Assembly (NCBI GenBank): GCA_046329195.1
Contig: JAXLVB010000002.1
Coordinates: 2,232,001-2,296,000, forward strand
Length of the DNA: 64,000 nucleotides
Origin: JAXLVB01 sp046329195
GTDB lineage: Bacteria; Bacteroidota; Bacteroidia; Cytophagales; Spirosomataceae
Direction: 5' to 3'
How positions within the stretch are numbered: position 1 is the first letter of the stretch; the number at the start of each line of letters is the position of its first letter. Below the pieces are notes generated by a model. It was not told the origin of the DNA. It saw nothing but the letters and a program-made list of their open reading frames with translations, and made no database searches. Positions 1 through 8,340 of the stretch are shown here, in pieces. The translations under genes and the position numbers were made by a program.

Positions 1-632
1 GTTTTGTATTCGTCGTAAGAAGTCGGATTTAAGTTTGGAATCACGGCTTCGTCATCGTCGGGATTGGAGAGTACGCCTTTCTTTTCAAAACAGTAGGTGA
101 GCGTCACGTCATAGTGTGCCGACAGGGCTACTGCTACTGCTTGCGCTTGCGTATCGGCATTGGTATTGAGCATGTTACCTACCATATCGTAGGTAAGTGG
201 GGCAAAAATCGGCGTGATGCCTTGCTCTAACAGATGCTTAATAAACGTGGCATTAACGGCTTCAATATCACCCACAAATCCGTAATCAATAGTCCCAACG
301 GCTCGTTTGTGCGAACGAATCACCCCCGCATCGGCTCCTGTAAGGCCAATAGCATTACAACCCAGTGCTTGCAACTGTGCTACCAATCGTTTGTTGACGA
401 GTCCACCATACACCATCGTGACTACTTCTAACATCTTTTCGTCTGTAATCCGACGCCCTTCTACCATCACGGTTTCGATGTCTAATTTGACCGCCACTTG
501 CGTAGCAATTTTTCCACCACCGTGAATCAATATTTTAGGCGAAGGCACTTGGGCAAAATCTGAAAGAAATTGTTGATAGAGCCGAGGGTTGTCAATGACA
601 TTACCTCCGATTTTGATGACTGTTAATTGCAT
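1..632 (-). CDS. argB: acetylglutamate (N-acylglutamate) kinase, 3' end cut by the window
   Basis: Phosphorylates N-acylglutamate, the second step of arginine synthesis, in the cytoplasm. The visible 210 residues are an amino acid kinase fold: Lys7 with GG at 9-10, the phosphate loop HGGGK at 37-41, LTGAD at 97-101 and NTNADT at 156-161. Family members are about 260 residues, so roughly 50 C-terminal residues lie beyond the left edge. The ATG at 632 begins MQLTVIKIGG, a normal family start. It is the last visible gene of a proB-proA-argB run on this strand. The acyl group is probably succinyl, judged from the transcarbamylase at 11031. Assignment to the family is firm; acyl specificity is inferred. 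Confidence 0.93.
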   Translation of the reverse strand, partial: MQLTVIKIGGNVIDNPRLYQQFLSDFAQVPSPKILIHGGGKIATQVAVKLDIETVMVEGRRITDEKMLEVVTMVYGGLVNKRLVAQLQALGCNAIGLTGADAGVIRSHKRAVGTIDYGFVGDIEAVNATFIKHLLEQGITPIFAPLTYDMVGNMLNTNADTQAQAVAVALSAHYDVTLTYCFEKKGVLSNPDDDEAVIPNLNPTSYDEYK

Positions 633-780
633 GGAAGTAGTTTAGGAGAAAACAATTAGTAGGATTGGTCGCCAAACAGCGCAGAAACCGTAGGCTTTCT
701 CTATTTTACCTTGTGACCTGTCAGGGGACAGGTCACGGGAGGAGTATAAAATTGTACTGAAAAAAGACACCTATCGCCTC

Positions 781-2049
781 TCACCACCTCACCTGTCCGT
801 CGCCAATGGCAATCCATTTTTCAGTTACTAGTTTTTCTAGGGCAAAAGGACCACGGGCGTGGAGTTTTTGAGTGGAGATACCAATTTCGGCACCCAAGCC
901 AAACTCTCCCCCATCGGTAAAGCGGGTAGAGGCGTTGGCGTACACGGCGGCGGCATCTACTTCTTCTAAAAACTGATTGATAAGAGCCTGATTCTGAGAA
1001 ACAATGGCTTCGGAGTGACGAGACGAGTATAATCGTAAATGCTCCAAGGCTTCGGCGATGCCCGATACTACTTTGATGGAAATCTTGTAATCCAAAAACT
1101 CTTTCCCAAAATCCTCTGGAGCAGCATGTTGCAGCAAGGGGTATTGCGCTTGTTCTAAGATGGCATAGGCCGTTTCGTCGGCAAATACCTCGACGTTCCA
1201 TTTTAGAAAGTCTTGGCACAACATCGGCAAAAACTGCACAGCAATGGCTGCATCTACCAAAATAGAGTCCAATGAATTACAAACCGAAGGGCGACTCACC
1301 CGAGCATTGACCACAATATCCCGTGCTTTTATCAAATCGGCAGAACTTTCTACATACGTGTGCACGACTCCCGCCCCCGTCTCAATGGTAGGCACCAAGG
1401 AGTTTTGACGCACAAACTGTATCAATTTGTCCGAGCCTCGTGGAATAATAATATCAATGTATCGAGTAGCGGTCAGCATTTCTTTTACCAATTCACGGTC
1501 GGTGGGTAGCAAGATCACACAAGCAGGATTAATGCCCTGTTTTTCAAGAACTTGCTGAATTAACCCTACCAAGTACGAATTGCTATACCACGCATCAGAG
1601 CCCCCTCTTAGCACAGCGGCATTGCCCGAACGAATACACAGTGCAGTAACGTCAACCGTCACGTTAGGGCGGGATTCGTAGATAATCCCTACCACTCCAA
1701 GTGATACAGCTACCTTACGAAGCAATAGACCATTTTGTAATTGACGTTCTAGCAAAACTTCCCCAGTAGGGTCTGGCAAATTGGCCACGTCCCGAACCGA
1801 GGTGGCTAAGTTCTCAATCCGTTTTTCATTGAGCAGCAGACGGTCTTTCATGGGGTTACCGTCGTCCATACGGTCGAGGTCGAGGCGATTGGCCGCCATG
1901 ATTTCGTCTTTATGTGCCCACAATTCATCAGCCAATTGTAACAGTATGGCTTTTTTCTGGGCATCACTCAAGCGCCTTACCGCCAAGGAGGCTGCGTGGG
2001 TTTGTTGCAATAGAGGGAGTATTGATTCGATTACCGTTTCCATAAACAT
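781..2049 (-). CDS. proA: glutamate-5-semialdehyde dehydrogenase (gamma-glutamyl phosphate reductase)
   Basis: Reduces gamma-glutamyl phosphate with NADPH to glutamate-5-semialdehyde, the second step of proline synthesis. The 422 residues match the usual length. The aldehyde dehydrogenase fold is shown by GIIYESRPNVT at 121-131 and the catalytic cysteine in PSVCNSLDS (Cys257). Met3 is an equally possible start. It lies 59 bp downstream of proB and is followed by argB after 148 bp, so the three are probably cotranscribed; proline and arginine synthesis share a glutamyl phosphate to semialdehyde chemistry but different enzymes. Nothing is unusual in the sequence. Confidence 0.96.
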   Translation of the reverse strand: MFMETVIESILPLLQQTHAASLAVRRLSDAQKKAILLQLADELWAHKDEIMAANRLDLDRMDDGNPMKDRLLLNEKRIENLATSVRDVANLPDPTGEVLLERQLQNGLLLRKVAVSLGVVGIIYESRPNVTVDVTALCIRSGNAAVLRGGSDAWYSNSYLVGLIQQVLEKQGINPACVILLPTDRELVKEMLTATRYIDIIIPRGSDKLIQFVRQNSLVPTIETGAGVVHTYVESSADLIKARDIVVNARVSRPSVCNSLDSILVDAAIAVQFLPMLCQDFLKWNVEVFADETAYAILEQAQYPLLQHAAPEDFGKEFLDYKISIKVVSGIAEALEHLRLYSSRHSEAIVSQNQALINQFLEEVDAAAVYANASTRFTDGGEFGLGAEIGISTQKLHARGPFALEKLVTEKWIAIGDGQVRW

Positions 2050-2108
2050 TCAACATTAAAAGGCTCAACACACATCAGAACCCCTTGTTTTTTCACATTA
2101 TCAAACAC

Positions 2109-3143
2109 TTACAACAACACTATATCATCCGCATTGGCTACTTCTACGTTTTGAGTTTTGAGCTTATGCACCAATACCTCCGACGATTCCTTGGCTTTTG
2201 CTACGGCAATGGGAAGTTGATGGCTGTCTAAAATTTCGATTACTTCGCCTTGCTCAAAAGCGCCTAAAATCTGCATCACACCAACCGCCAACAAGCTTTT
2301 TCGTTTTTGTAGTGCTTTCACTGCCCCAGCGTCTATCTGTACTTGCCCTGTCACCAAACTTCCGCTGGCCAGCCATTTTTGACGAGCCGAAAAGTTAGAC
2401 TCTTGCGCTGCAAACACTGTTCCAGTTTGTTGGTTAAGAGCCTTCAAGATGCCATCGGGTGTATTCACCCCAAAAATCACGACTTTGATGCCCATACGAG
2501 TGGCTAAGCGAGCAAACGTGAGCTTCGACACCATCCCGCCTAAGCCCAACGAAGACTTAGAGTCATCGGCCAAGCCTAACACTGACGAGTCAATGTGTTC
2601 AACAATGGGGACAATCTTACCTTCTTTGTCGAGCAACCCTCCTACCGACGTACTGAACAATAAAGCTTCGGCCTCAAACCCTACGGCGATGAGCGTGGCC
2701 AGTTCGTCGTTGTCCGAAAATTTTAACTCCAAGCTACTAACCACGTCGTTTTCGTTGGCAATCGGAATCACGCCGTTAGCCCAAAGTTCTTGATACGTTT
2801 CTTTGAGTTGCAAAAACTGACTCCGATTGGCAAAATGTTGTCGCTCACACAGGCTTTGCGCTATTGGGATTCCGTAGGCCGAAAAAAATTTGGCATAAAT
2901 ACCCACCAACAGTGGGTTTCCAATGGCGGCTGCGGCTTTTCGTTGGGCAATTTCTCCCTTATACGCATTCACAAAATGCTTACCAGCTCCTACGGCTCCT
3001 GACGATACTAATACGATATGGTACTGCTGATGCAAGGCGGCAACTTGCCGTACAATCTCCAAAATTGTCGGCTCGTTGATTTCGCCATTGGGTTTGGTTA
3101 TCGAGGCTGTTCCAAATTTGATAACCAATATTGGTTTGGACAT
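2109..3143 (-). CDS. proB: glutamate 5-kinase
   Basis: Phosphorylates glutamate at the gamma carboxyl, the first and usually feedback-controlled step of proline synthesis. The protein starts MSKPILVIKFGTAS, the normal amino acid kinase N-terminus with Lys9, followed by SSGAVGAG and the LGLGGM segment. The C-terminal part, after RQKWLASG, is a PUA-like domain. With this start it has 344 residues, slightly shorter than the 367 of E. coli. The reading frame stays open to 3227, but those 28 extra residues do not look like the family and are left out. It heads the proB-proA-argB run. Confidence 0.95.
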   Translation of the reverse strand: MSKPILVIKFGTASITKPNGEINEPTILEIVRQVAALHQQYHIVLVSSGAVGAGKHFVNAYKGEIAQRKAAAAIGNPLLVGIYAKFFSAYGIPIAQSLCERQHFANRSQFLQLKETYQELWANGVIPIANENDVVSSLELKFSDNDELATLIAVGFEAEALLFSTSVGGLLDKEGKIVPIVEHIDSSVLGLADDSKSSLGLGGMVSKLTFARLATRMGIKVVIFGVNTPDGILKALNQQTGTVFAAQESNFSARQKWLASGSLVTGQVQIDAGAVKALQKRKSLLAVGVMQILGAFEQGEVIEILDSHQLPIAVAKAKESSEVLVHKLKTQNVEVANADDIVLL

Positions 3144-3276
3144 ACAGAATCGGTCTTGGTTATTGGAAATAGATGGCCTCAACTGGGCATGATACCAAGC
3201 TGAATCGTAGCCGTTTCTTGAAACCATTTTGCACCTATGTCTCTACTTGTCAAGAGAACAAATCCATTTCTAACGG

Positions 3277-3284
3277 CAAAGGTA
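3277..3284 (-). promoter_or_regulatory. candidate -7 promoter box for proB-proA-argB
   Basis: On the minus strand this reads TACCTTTG, an exact match to the Bacteroidetes TAnnTTTG box. It lies about 135 bp upstream of the proB start. No clear TTG is seen at the expected -33 distance, so the call rests on the -7 box and position alone. Confidence 0.4.
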
Positions 3285-3355
3285 GGGCTTTCTACTTAAA
3301 GTTACAGGTGAATCTGTAATCAGTAATATCAGAAGGCTGCTCAGTTGGCTAGCAT

Positions 3356-3994
3356 TTACAACGAAAAGAAATGCTCAAGGGCGGCTTCGGTGAAGATACA
3401 TTTTTTGTCTAACGCTTTTTTGAGGCGGGGTATGTACTCATACCGAGGGATTTCGATAGCCCCATAACGACGCACATTATCGTTCATAAACTGGGTGTCG
3501 AGCAGCTCAAATCCTTGTTTTTTAAGGATTTCGATTAAATAATGAAAAGCTACTTTAGAAGCATTGGGTACTTTGTAGAACATAGACTCCCCAAAAAAAG
3601 CAGCCCCAATAGACACTCCGTAAAGCCCACCTACCAGCTTACCTTCTTGAAACGTTTCGACACTGTAAGCCAAACCCATTTGGTGTAGTTCGGTATAAGC
3701 CTCTATGATTTCTTCCGAAATCCAAGTGCTTTGCTCGTCGGCTCTTGGGCCGGCGCAAGCTCGCATTACTCCCTCAAAATCAGTATTAATACGAATTTCA
3801 AAGCGTTTTTGGTTCAAAATTGGTCTCAACGAACGGGCAGGCTTGTAGGTATCTATCGGAATGATAGCCCTAGGGTCTGGCGAATACCAATAGAGTGTTC
3901 CGTCGGCATCGGCCATGGGAAAAATCCCGTTCATATACCCATACATCAAATCGGCGGCAGTCAGCTTATGCATCGAAAAATTGTCCATCATCAA
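3356..3994 (-). CDS. aat: leucyl/phenylalanyl-tRNA--protein transferase
   Basis: Transfers Leu or Phe from tRNA to the N-terminus of proteins that begin with Arg or Lys, marking them for ClpS/ClpAP. The 212 residues are typical of the family. Visible family signatures are GIFPM near residue 24, YWYSPDPRAIIP near 39-50, GGLYGVSIGAAFFGESMF in the middle, and LLDTQFMNDN. Several Met codons lie at the start (1, 2, 3 and 8) and the true one is uncertain. It is separated from proB by 212 bp and is probably its own unit. The arginine leader region begins upstream of it on the other strand. Confidence 0.95.
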   Translation of the reverse strand: MMMDNFSMHKLTAADLMYGYMNGIFPMADADGTLYWYSPDPRAIIPIDTYKPARSLRPILNQKRFEIRINTDFEGVMRACAGPRADEQSTWISEEIIEAYTELHQMGLAYSVETFQEGKLVGGLYGVSIGAAFFGESMFYKVPNASKVAFHYLIEILKKQGFELLDTQFMNDNVRRYGAIEIPRYEYIPRLKKALDKKCIFTEAALEHFFSL

Positions 3995-4147
3995 TTAAGA
4001 CTCTCTCAAAGTTCAGAGAAAATCCTCTTCATTTTTATCTATTCAATTCAATTCCCAAGATAAATTAAAAATCTTTAAAATACCAAACCCATTTTTGAAC
4101 CTTTCATCATTCAATATTGTCTAATTGTAAAATTTTACCCCAAATTA

Positions 4148-4178
4148 TTGCGTAGTATTGGGGGTTTTCTCAACTTTG
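4148..4178 (+). promoter_or_regulatory. candidate promoter for the arginine leader
   Basis: TTG at 4148-4150 is followed after 20 bp by CAACTTTG at 4171-4178, one base from the TAnnTTTG box. The predicted start is near 4184, about 20 nt before the leader ORF. This would give an untranslated leader of more than 300 nt before the acyltransferase gene. Confidence 0.45.
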
Positions 4179-4204
4179 CATCGTTTTAACTACTACCACC
4201 GAAA

Positions 4205-4288
4205 ATGGAAGTTCAGTCAAGCTGGCATACTTTCTTTCAGACTTCGCCCGTAAGGACGCCTTTTCGTAGTAGGCCCATTGTGGTCTAG
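4205..4288 (+). CDS. putative arginine leader peptide (27 codons)
   Basis: A short ORF begins ATG GAA GTT and stops at TAG 4286-4288. Its second half reads PVRTPFRSRP, with Arg at codons 17 (AGG, 4253-4255), 21 (CGT, 4265-4267) and 23 (AGG, 4271-4273). It lies directly upstream of a terminator hairpin and of the first gene of the arginine cluster, the arrangement of a translation-controlled attenuator. No Shine-Dalgarno site is obvious, as is usual in this phylum. Three Arg in 27 codons is suggestive, not proof. It could also be a chance ORF in a long untranslated leader. Confidence 0.45.
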   Translation: MEVQSSWHTFFQTSPVRTPFRSRPIVV

Positions 4289-4297
4289 CCCATACCC

Positions 4298-4320
4298 GTT
4301 TGCCTATGCGGCAGACTTTT
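4298..4320 (+). terminator. attenuator-type intrinsic terminator upstream of the arginine cluster
   Basis: GTTTGCC (4298-4304) pairs with GGCAGAC (4310-4316) around the loop TATGC, seven pairs with one G-U, followed by TTTT at 4317-4320. It begins 9 nt after the leader stop codon. An alternative helix, GTAGGC (4269-4274) with GCCTAT (4302-4307), would use part of the same 5' arm and could act as the antiterminator. Confidence 0.5.
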
Positions 4321-4529
4321 CTCCTGTACTATTTATTATTACCTCTATCAACAAGCCTGTAGGCCACTGATTCAATGTATCATTCTCGCAGTTTTTGGTA
4401 TTTAAGGCAGCTCCGAATCTAACCACTCGTCAGTGTTAGGCATGGTTCATTTTCTGTTTTATTTCAATTCCAAAACTCGACTTTATTACAATGGTACTTC
4501 CTCTTTTCCCTACATTATTTAACAGCGCC

Positions 4530-5198
4530 ATGAATGAATTTACTGTGCGGGTGGCTACACCTGACGATGCTCATTATGCAGAAGAAATTTGCCGCTGCAT
4601 GGAAGAAAGCGCCAAGCAACGGGGCACAGGCATTGCAAAGCGTTCGCCCCTGTATCTGATTGATAAAATGACAGAGGGTAAGGCTATTATTGCAACAACG
4701 GTAGCTGGCGAATGGGTTGGCTTTTGTTATATTGAAACCTGGGATCACGGAAAATTTGTAGCTAACTCAGGTCTAATTGTCAAGCCCGAACACCGCCAGA
4801 GTGGCGTTGCCAAGCAGATTAAAGCGAAAGCGTTTGAGTTGTCTCGCAGCAAATTCCCTGATGCCAAAATTATTGGAATCACTACCAGCTTGGCCGTCAT
4901 GAAAATCAACTCCGACTTGGGTTATAAGCCTACGACCTTTAGTGAACTTCCCGTTGGCGACGATTTTTGGAAAGGCTGCTCATCATGCGTTAATTATGAC
5001 ATTTTGACTCGGACTAATCGTAAGCACTGCCTCTGCACAGGCATGATGTATGACCCTGCCGAGGAAGCAAAAAAAAATAAACCCAAGAAATGGGACTTTG
5101 TGAAACAGTCGAAGTTGCACGAACATTGGACTAAGCTCAAACAAAAACTACTTGCCAAGGATAGGACCGAAGAAGTAGAAGAACCTGCTTTGTCGTAG
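4530..5198 (+). CDS. GNAT acyltransferase, probable N-acylglutamate (succinylglutamate) synthase
   Basis: Probably acylates glutamate in the first step of arginine synthesis; the cluster holds no other candidate for that step. The 222 residues contain a GNAT core: a VRVATPDDAHYAE opening, the acyl-CoA loop VKPEHRQSGVAKQI (about 89-102) and a C-terminal tail with a Cys-rich stretch (GCSSC and CLCTG). Homologous GNATs beside argG have been linked genetically to N-succinylglutamate synthesis in Bacteroides, as I recall. An ATG at 4491 would add 13 residues and cannot be excluded. A long leader with a possible attenuator precedes it, and a strong terminator at 5228 follows. Confidence 0.75.
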   Translation: MNEFTVRVATPDDAHYAEEICRCMEESAKQRGTGIAKRSPLYLIDKMTEGKAIIATTVAGEWVGFCYIETWDHGKFVANSGLIVKPEHRQSGVAKQIKAKAFELSRSKFPDAKIIGITTSLAVMKINSDLGYKPTTFSELPVGDDFWKGCSSCVNYDILTRTNRKHCLCTGMMYDPAEEAKKNKPKKWDFVKQSKLHEHWTKLKQKLLAKDRTEEVEEPALS

Positions 5199-5227
5199 CA
5201 AGACTGGATAGCTATTGGTACAGTTCA

Positions 5228-5262
5228 AGACGAGTAGGGTTCAGACTTCTACTCGTCTTTTT
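5228..5262 (+). terminator. intrinsic terminator after the GNAT gene
   Basis: AAGACGAGTAG-type arm (5228-5237) pairs perfectly over 10 bp with CTACTCGTCT (5249-5258), followed by a T run to 5262. It separates the acyltransferase transcript from the membrane protein and argG downstream. Confidence 0.85.
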
Positions 5263-5315
5263 GTTTATAACTGCATAAGTTTCAGGAATATCGTCGAACA
5301 TGAACGAGTGTTCGC

Positions 5316-5323
5316 TATTTTTG
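5316..5323 (+). promoter_or_regulatory. candidate -7 box for the membrane protein-argG unit
   Basis: TATTTTTG matches TAnnTTTG exactly. It lies between the terminator at 5228 and the gene at 5456, where a new promoter is needed. No good TTG is found at the -33 distance. The remaining bases to 5455 hold nothing else recognisable. Confidence 0.3.
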
Positions 5324-5455
5324 CGGCGGCAATAGCCATCACTACCCTACCTCAGATCAGTAAATTAATTATCAGAGGAATGAGATAAGATCCAGAGCGG
5401 CTAACGATTCGAAGAACCACTACAACAAAACACGAGTGCCGATAGCGAAGAGCGT

Positions 5456-7003
5456 ATGAAATTATACAACAGGGACTGGTTAGCTACGGCAAGCATCGCT
5501 TATTTGGCGCTTCCGGTTGTATTATTTGTAAGTACTTGGTTACGGGTCGAAATAGCGCTGGTGTGCTTAATCGCATTGGTGGTGGCCGTTATAAATTGGG
5601 GACAATTAAAACAAAATGCAGCGGTTATTTCGCCCATTAATTGTCTCTTATTGAGTGTTTTGGCGTTGAGCTGGGTTTTGTTTTGTGGCATCGGTGAATT
5701 CAATTTTCAGCCTGGTGACTACGACAAACACAACTTGATGTTTTATGATTTGATTACACACGCTTGGCCTATTGTGTATCAAAACGCTGACTATCAACAT
5801 CCCGTTTTGTGTTATTATTTGGCGTATTACCTGCCCACCGCTGCACTCGCCAAAGTGATGGGTGGAGTGGAGGCAGCTCGCTACTATTCCCTGATGTGGG
5901 GTTGGTTGGGCGTTTGGTTAAGTTTTATGTGGGTATTTCGGCTTACAGGCCAACGTTCTGTTTGGATTGTGGTTGCCTTTATGTTGATTTCAGGGCTTGA
6001 TTTAGTGTCAAATGCCCTGTTGTTTATCAAGTATTGGTATCTGCAAGGCGATGTCAAGACCCTTAGTACGATTGCAAAAGAGCAATTTTTACCGAGTTAT
6101 TTGGCCAGTATGCGTCTGGAAGACCGACTCATCACGCATCGATTGATGTTCGTATCGCATTTCACTGACTTGCAGTGGGTGCCACAACATGCGCTGGGCG
6201 GATGGGTTGGCGGAAGCATTTTAATTGACGAATTGGTTAACAGAAAACGTGGGGCTTTTATTGGTTTTGTGTTGGCACTTTTGATGTTGTGGTCGCCGTT
6301 TGTGGTCGTTGGTTTCTTGCCAATAGCGTTATTTGCACTGATTCGATATCCACACAATACCCTGTCAGTAGCCAATTTGTTTGGAAGCATTACTCTGATG
6401 GTAATGACTTTGTACTTTAAGTGTCATTTGCCACAGCAGTACCAAGCTCGTATGCTATTTGACTTATTTACAGGCCCTTGGGACTGGATTCGTTACTTGT
6501 ATTTTATAGTGGTAGAGGTGGTGCTGATTGCGAGTTTATTGGTTTGGATTGATCGTAGGCACCAATTGCTACAACCGTGGAGACCTATTTTGTGGATTAG
6601 CGTCGTGTCCTTAGTGGTCGCTACTTGGATAGTGATGGGGCGGTTTAACGATTTTTCGATGCGGGTTTCCATAGCAGGAAGTTATATGTTATACATGGTA
6701 ATACTCTGGGTTTTACAACAGATTTACCAACAACGCCTTCGCTCTCTACCTGTCAAGATATTCGTCATCTGTTGCCTCATCAGCACTTACGAGCCCGTTC
6801 GGCAAATTGCTTGGACGATTTTTGGAACTAAAAAAGAACCAGGTCTCGAAAAACGCCATATCGCTACCGCCACTCAGGCCCTCCACGGAGGACCCGACGT
6901 GAGCCGATTCAGAGAGGTAGTGGCAGGCTGGAATATCTCGATTCAATATTTAGGAACCCGAGATTCAATTTTTGGAAAATACTTACTGAAAAATAACAAT
7001 TGA
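5456..7003 (+). CDS. polytopic membrane protein of unknown function, GT-C-like
   Basis: 515 residues with about ten hydrophobic segments and short loops. The first large loop holds GDYDKHNLMFYDLI (about 87-100), followed by repeated aromatic YYLAYYLP, which recalls the acidic first loop of GT-C glycosyltransferases, but I recognise no defined family. The C-terminal 60 residues after the last membrane segment are soluble. The stop codon lies only 5 bp before the argG ATG, so it is probably cotranscribed with argG although no role in arginine synthesis is apparent. It has no signal peptide beyond its first membrane segment. Confidence 0.7.
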   Translation: MKLYNRDWLATASIAYLALPVVLFVSTWLRVEIALVCLIALVVAVINWGQLKQNAAVISPINCLLLSVLALSWVLFCGIGEFNFQPGDYDKHNLMFYDLITHAWPIVYQNADYQHPVLCYYLAYYLPTAALAKVMGGVEAARYYSLMWGWLGVWLSFMWVFRLTGQRSVWIVVAFMLISGLDLVSNALLFIKYWYLQGDVKTLSTIAKEQFLPSYLASMRLEDRLITHRLMFVSHFTDLQWVPQHALGGWVGGSILIDELVNRKRGAFIGFVLALLMLWSPFVVVGFLPIALFALIRYPHNTLSVANLFGSITLMVMTLYFKCHLPQQYQARMLFDLFTGPWDWIRYLYFIVVEVVLIASLLVWIDRRHQLLQPWRPILWISVVSLVVATWIVMGRFNDFSMRVSIAGSYMLYMVILWVLQQIYQQRLRSLPVKIFVICCLISTYEPVRQIAWTIFGTKKEPGLEKRHIATATQALHGGPDVSRFREVVAGWNISIQYLGTRDSIFGKYLLKNNN

Positions 7004-7008
7004 TTCTG

Positions 7009-8220
7009 ATGAATAAACCCAAAGTTGTATTAGCGTTTTCGGGAGGTTTGGATACCTCGTATTGTGTTAAATATTTTACCGACGAAAAAGGTTTTGAAGT
7101 ACATTCTGTCTTGGTAGATACAGGCGGCTTTTCGGCCGAAGAGCTTCAAACCATCGAAAAGAATGCCTACGAATTAGGCGTTACTTCGCACGCCACCCTC
7201 AACGTATTAGACGACTATTATGAGCATTGTATCCGCTACTTGGTATTTGGTAATATCCTCAAAAACAACACCTATCCGCTTTCGGTAAGTGCTGAGCGGG
7301 TGTTTCAAGCACTGGCCGTAGCCGAATATACCAAGCAGATTGGTGCCGACTACGTAGCGCATGGAAGCACAGGGGCCGGCAACGACCAAGTACGTTTTGA
7401 TATGATTTTTAGAATTGTGATTCCTGACGTACCCGTCCTGACACCGATTCGAGACAATCGTCTGTCACGTGAGGCCGAAATCGAATTCTTAAAAGCCAAG
7501 GGAGTTGTTCGTGACTGGACCAAAGCTGCCTACAGTATCAATAAAGGCTTGTGGGGCACTTCGGTTGGTGGCAAAGAAACCCTCACCTCGCATCAATATT
7601 TACCAGAATCGGCGTTCCCGTCGCAGCTGACTCGCCACGATAGCGAAGAAGTAACGCTCCATTTTGATAAAGGGGAATTGATTGGCATTAATGACACCGA
7701 GTACGAAAACCCCGTTGACGCCATTCGTGCGCTAAGCGAAATCGCCAGCCCCTTTGCGATTGGAAGAGACATCCACGTGGGCGATACCATCATTGGTATC
7801 AAAGGCCGTGTAGGTTTTGAAGCCCCTGCTCCGCTTATCATCATCAAAGCGCACCACACGCTCGAAAAGCATGTATTGACCGAGCAACAACTTTACTGGA
7901 AAGAAACCTTGGCTAACCAATACGGCTCGATGCTCCACAAAGGAATGTTCTTGGAGCCTGTTATGCGCAACATGGAGCTGTTCATGGAAGACACTCAATA
8001 TCATGTAACAGGTCAGGTTAAGGTGTATTTGGCACCTTATCGCTTCCATGTAGTAGGTATCGAATCGTCGTATGATTTGATGAGCAATGTGTTTGGTTCG
8101 TATGGCGAAATGAACAACGCTTGGAGTGGTGAAGACGTGCGTGGCTTCTCAAAAATCCTGTCGAATCAAACCATGATTCACCGCAAGATTTCAGAACTCA
8201 ACGATTCGGATGAAGAATAA
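7009..8220 (+). CDS. argG: argininosuccinate synthase
   Basis: Joins citrulline and aspartate using ATP to give argininosuccinate. The 403-residue protein starts MNKPKVVLAFSGGLDTSY, with the ATP pyrophosphatase loop SGGLDTS at 11-17. The middle holds GADYVAHGSTGAGNDQVRF, and the C-terminal part includes SSYDLMSNVFGSYGE. A TTG at 7000 would add three residues; the ATG at 7009 is preferred. It is separated by 5 bp from the membrane protein upstream and by a REP-like palindrome from argC. ArgG needs unmodified citrulline, so a deacylase (ArgE) must exist outside this window. Confidence 0.97.
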   Translation: MNKPKVVLAFSGGLDTSYCVKYFTDEKGFEVHSVLVDTGGFSAEELQTIEKNAYELGVTSHATLNVLDDYYEHCIRYLVFGNILKNNTYPLSVSAERVFQALAVAEYTKQIGADYVAHGSTGAGNDQVRFDMIFRIVIPDVPVLTPIRDNRLSREAEIEFLKAKGVVRDWTKAAYSINKGLWGTSVGGKETLTSHQYLPESAFPSQLTRHDSEEVTLHFDKGELIGINDTEYENPVDAIRALSEIASPFAIGRDIHVGDTIIGIKGRVGFEAPAPLIIIKAHHTLEKHVLTEQQLYWKETLANQYGSMLHKGMFLEPVMRNMELFMEDTQYHVTGQVKVYLAPYRFHVVGIESSYDLMSNVFGSYGEMNNAWSGEDVRGFSKILSNQTMIHRKISELNDSDEE

Positions 8221-8250
8221 CCAAAACGGTTATTCAAAAAAAATATACTC

Positions 8251-8323
8251 GTAGGGGCGTATAGCATACGCCCAATTCAATTGATGGCAGATACGCCCAA
8301 TTGACGGCGGCATACACCCCTAC
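8251..8323. repeat. REP-like palindromic repeat between argG and argC
   Basis: GGGCGTAT (8255-8262) and ATACGCCC (8266-8273) form a perfect 8-bp hairpin with loop AGC. The outer ends GTAGGGGCGTA (from 8251) and GCATACACCCCTAC (8310-8323) are also complementary apart from one change. ATACGCCCAATT is directly repeated at 8266 and 8291. The 19-bp core is identical to one at 18139, so this is a dispersed family. Confidence 0.75.
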
Positions 8324-8340
8324 GAACAACCTACAAATTC

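Noticed and set aside
2109..3227. Longer proB start at 3227
   Set aside because: The 28 extra residues before MSKPILVIKFG are unlike the family.
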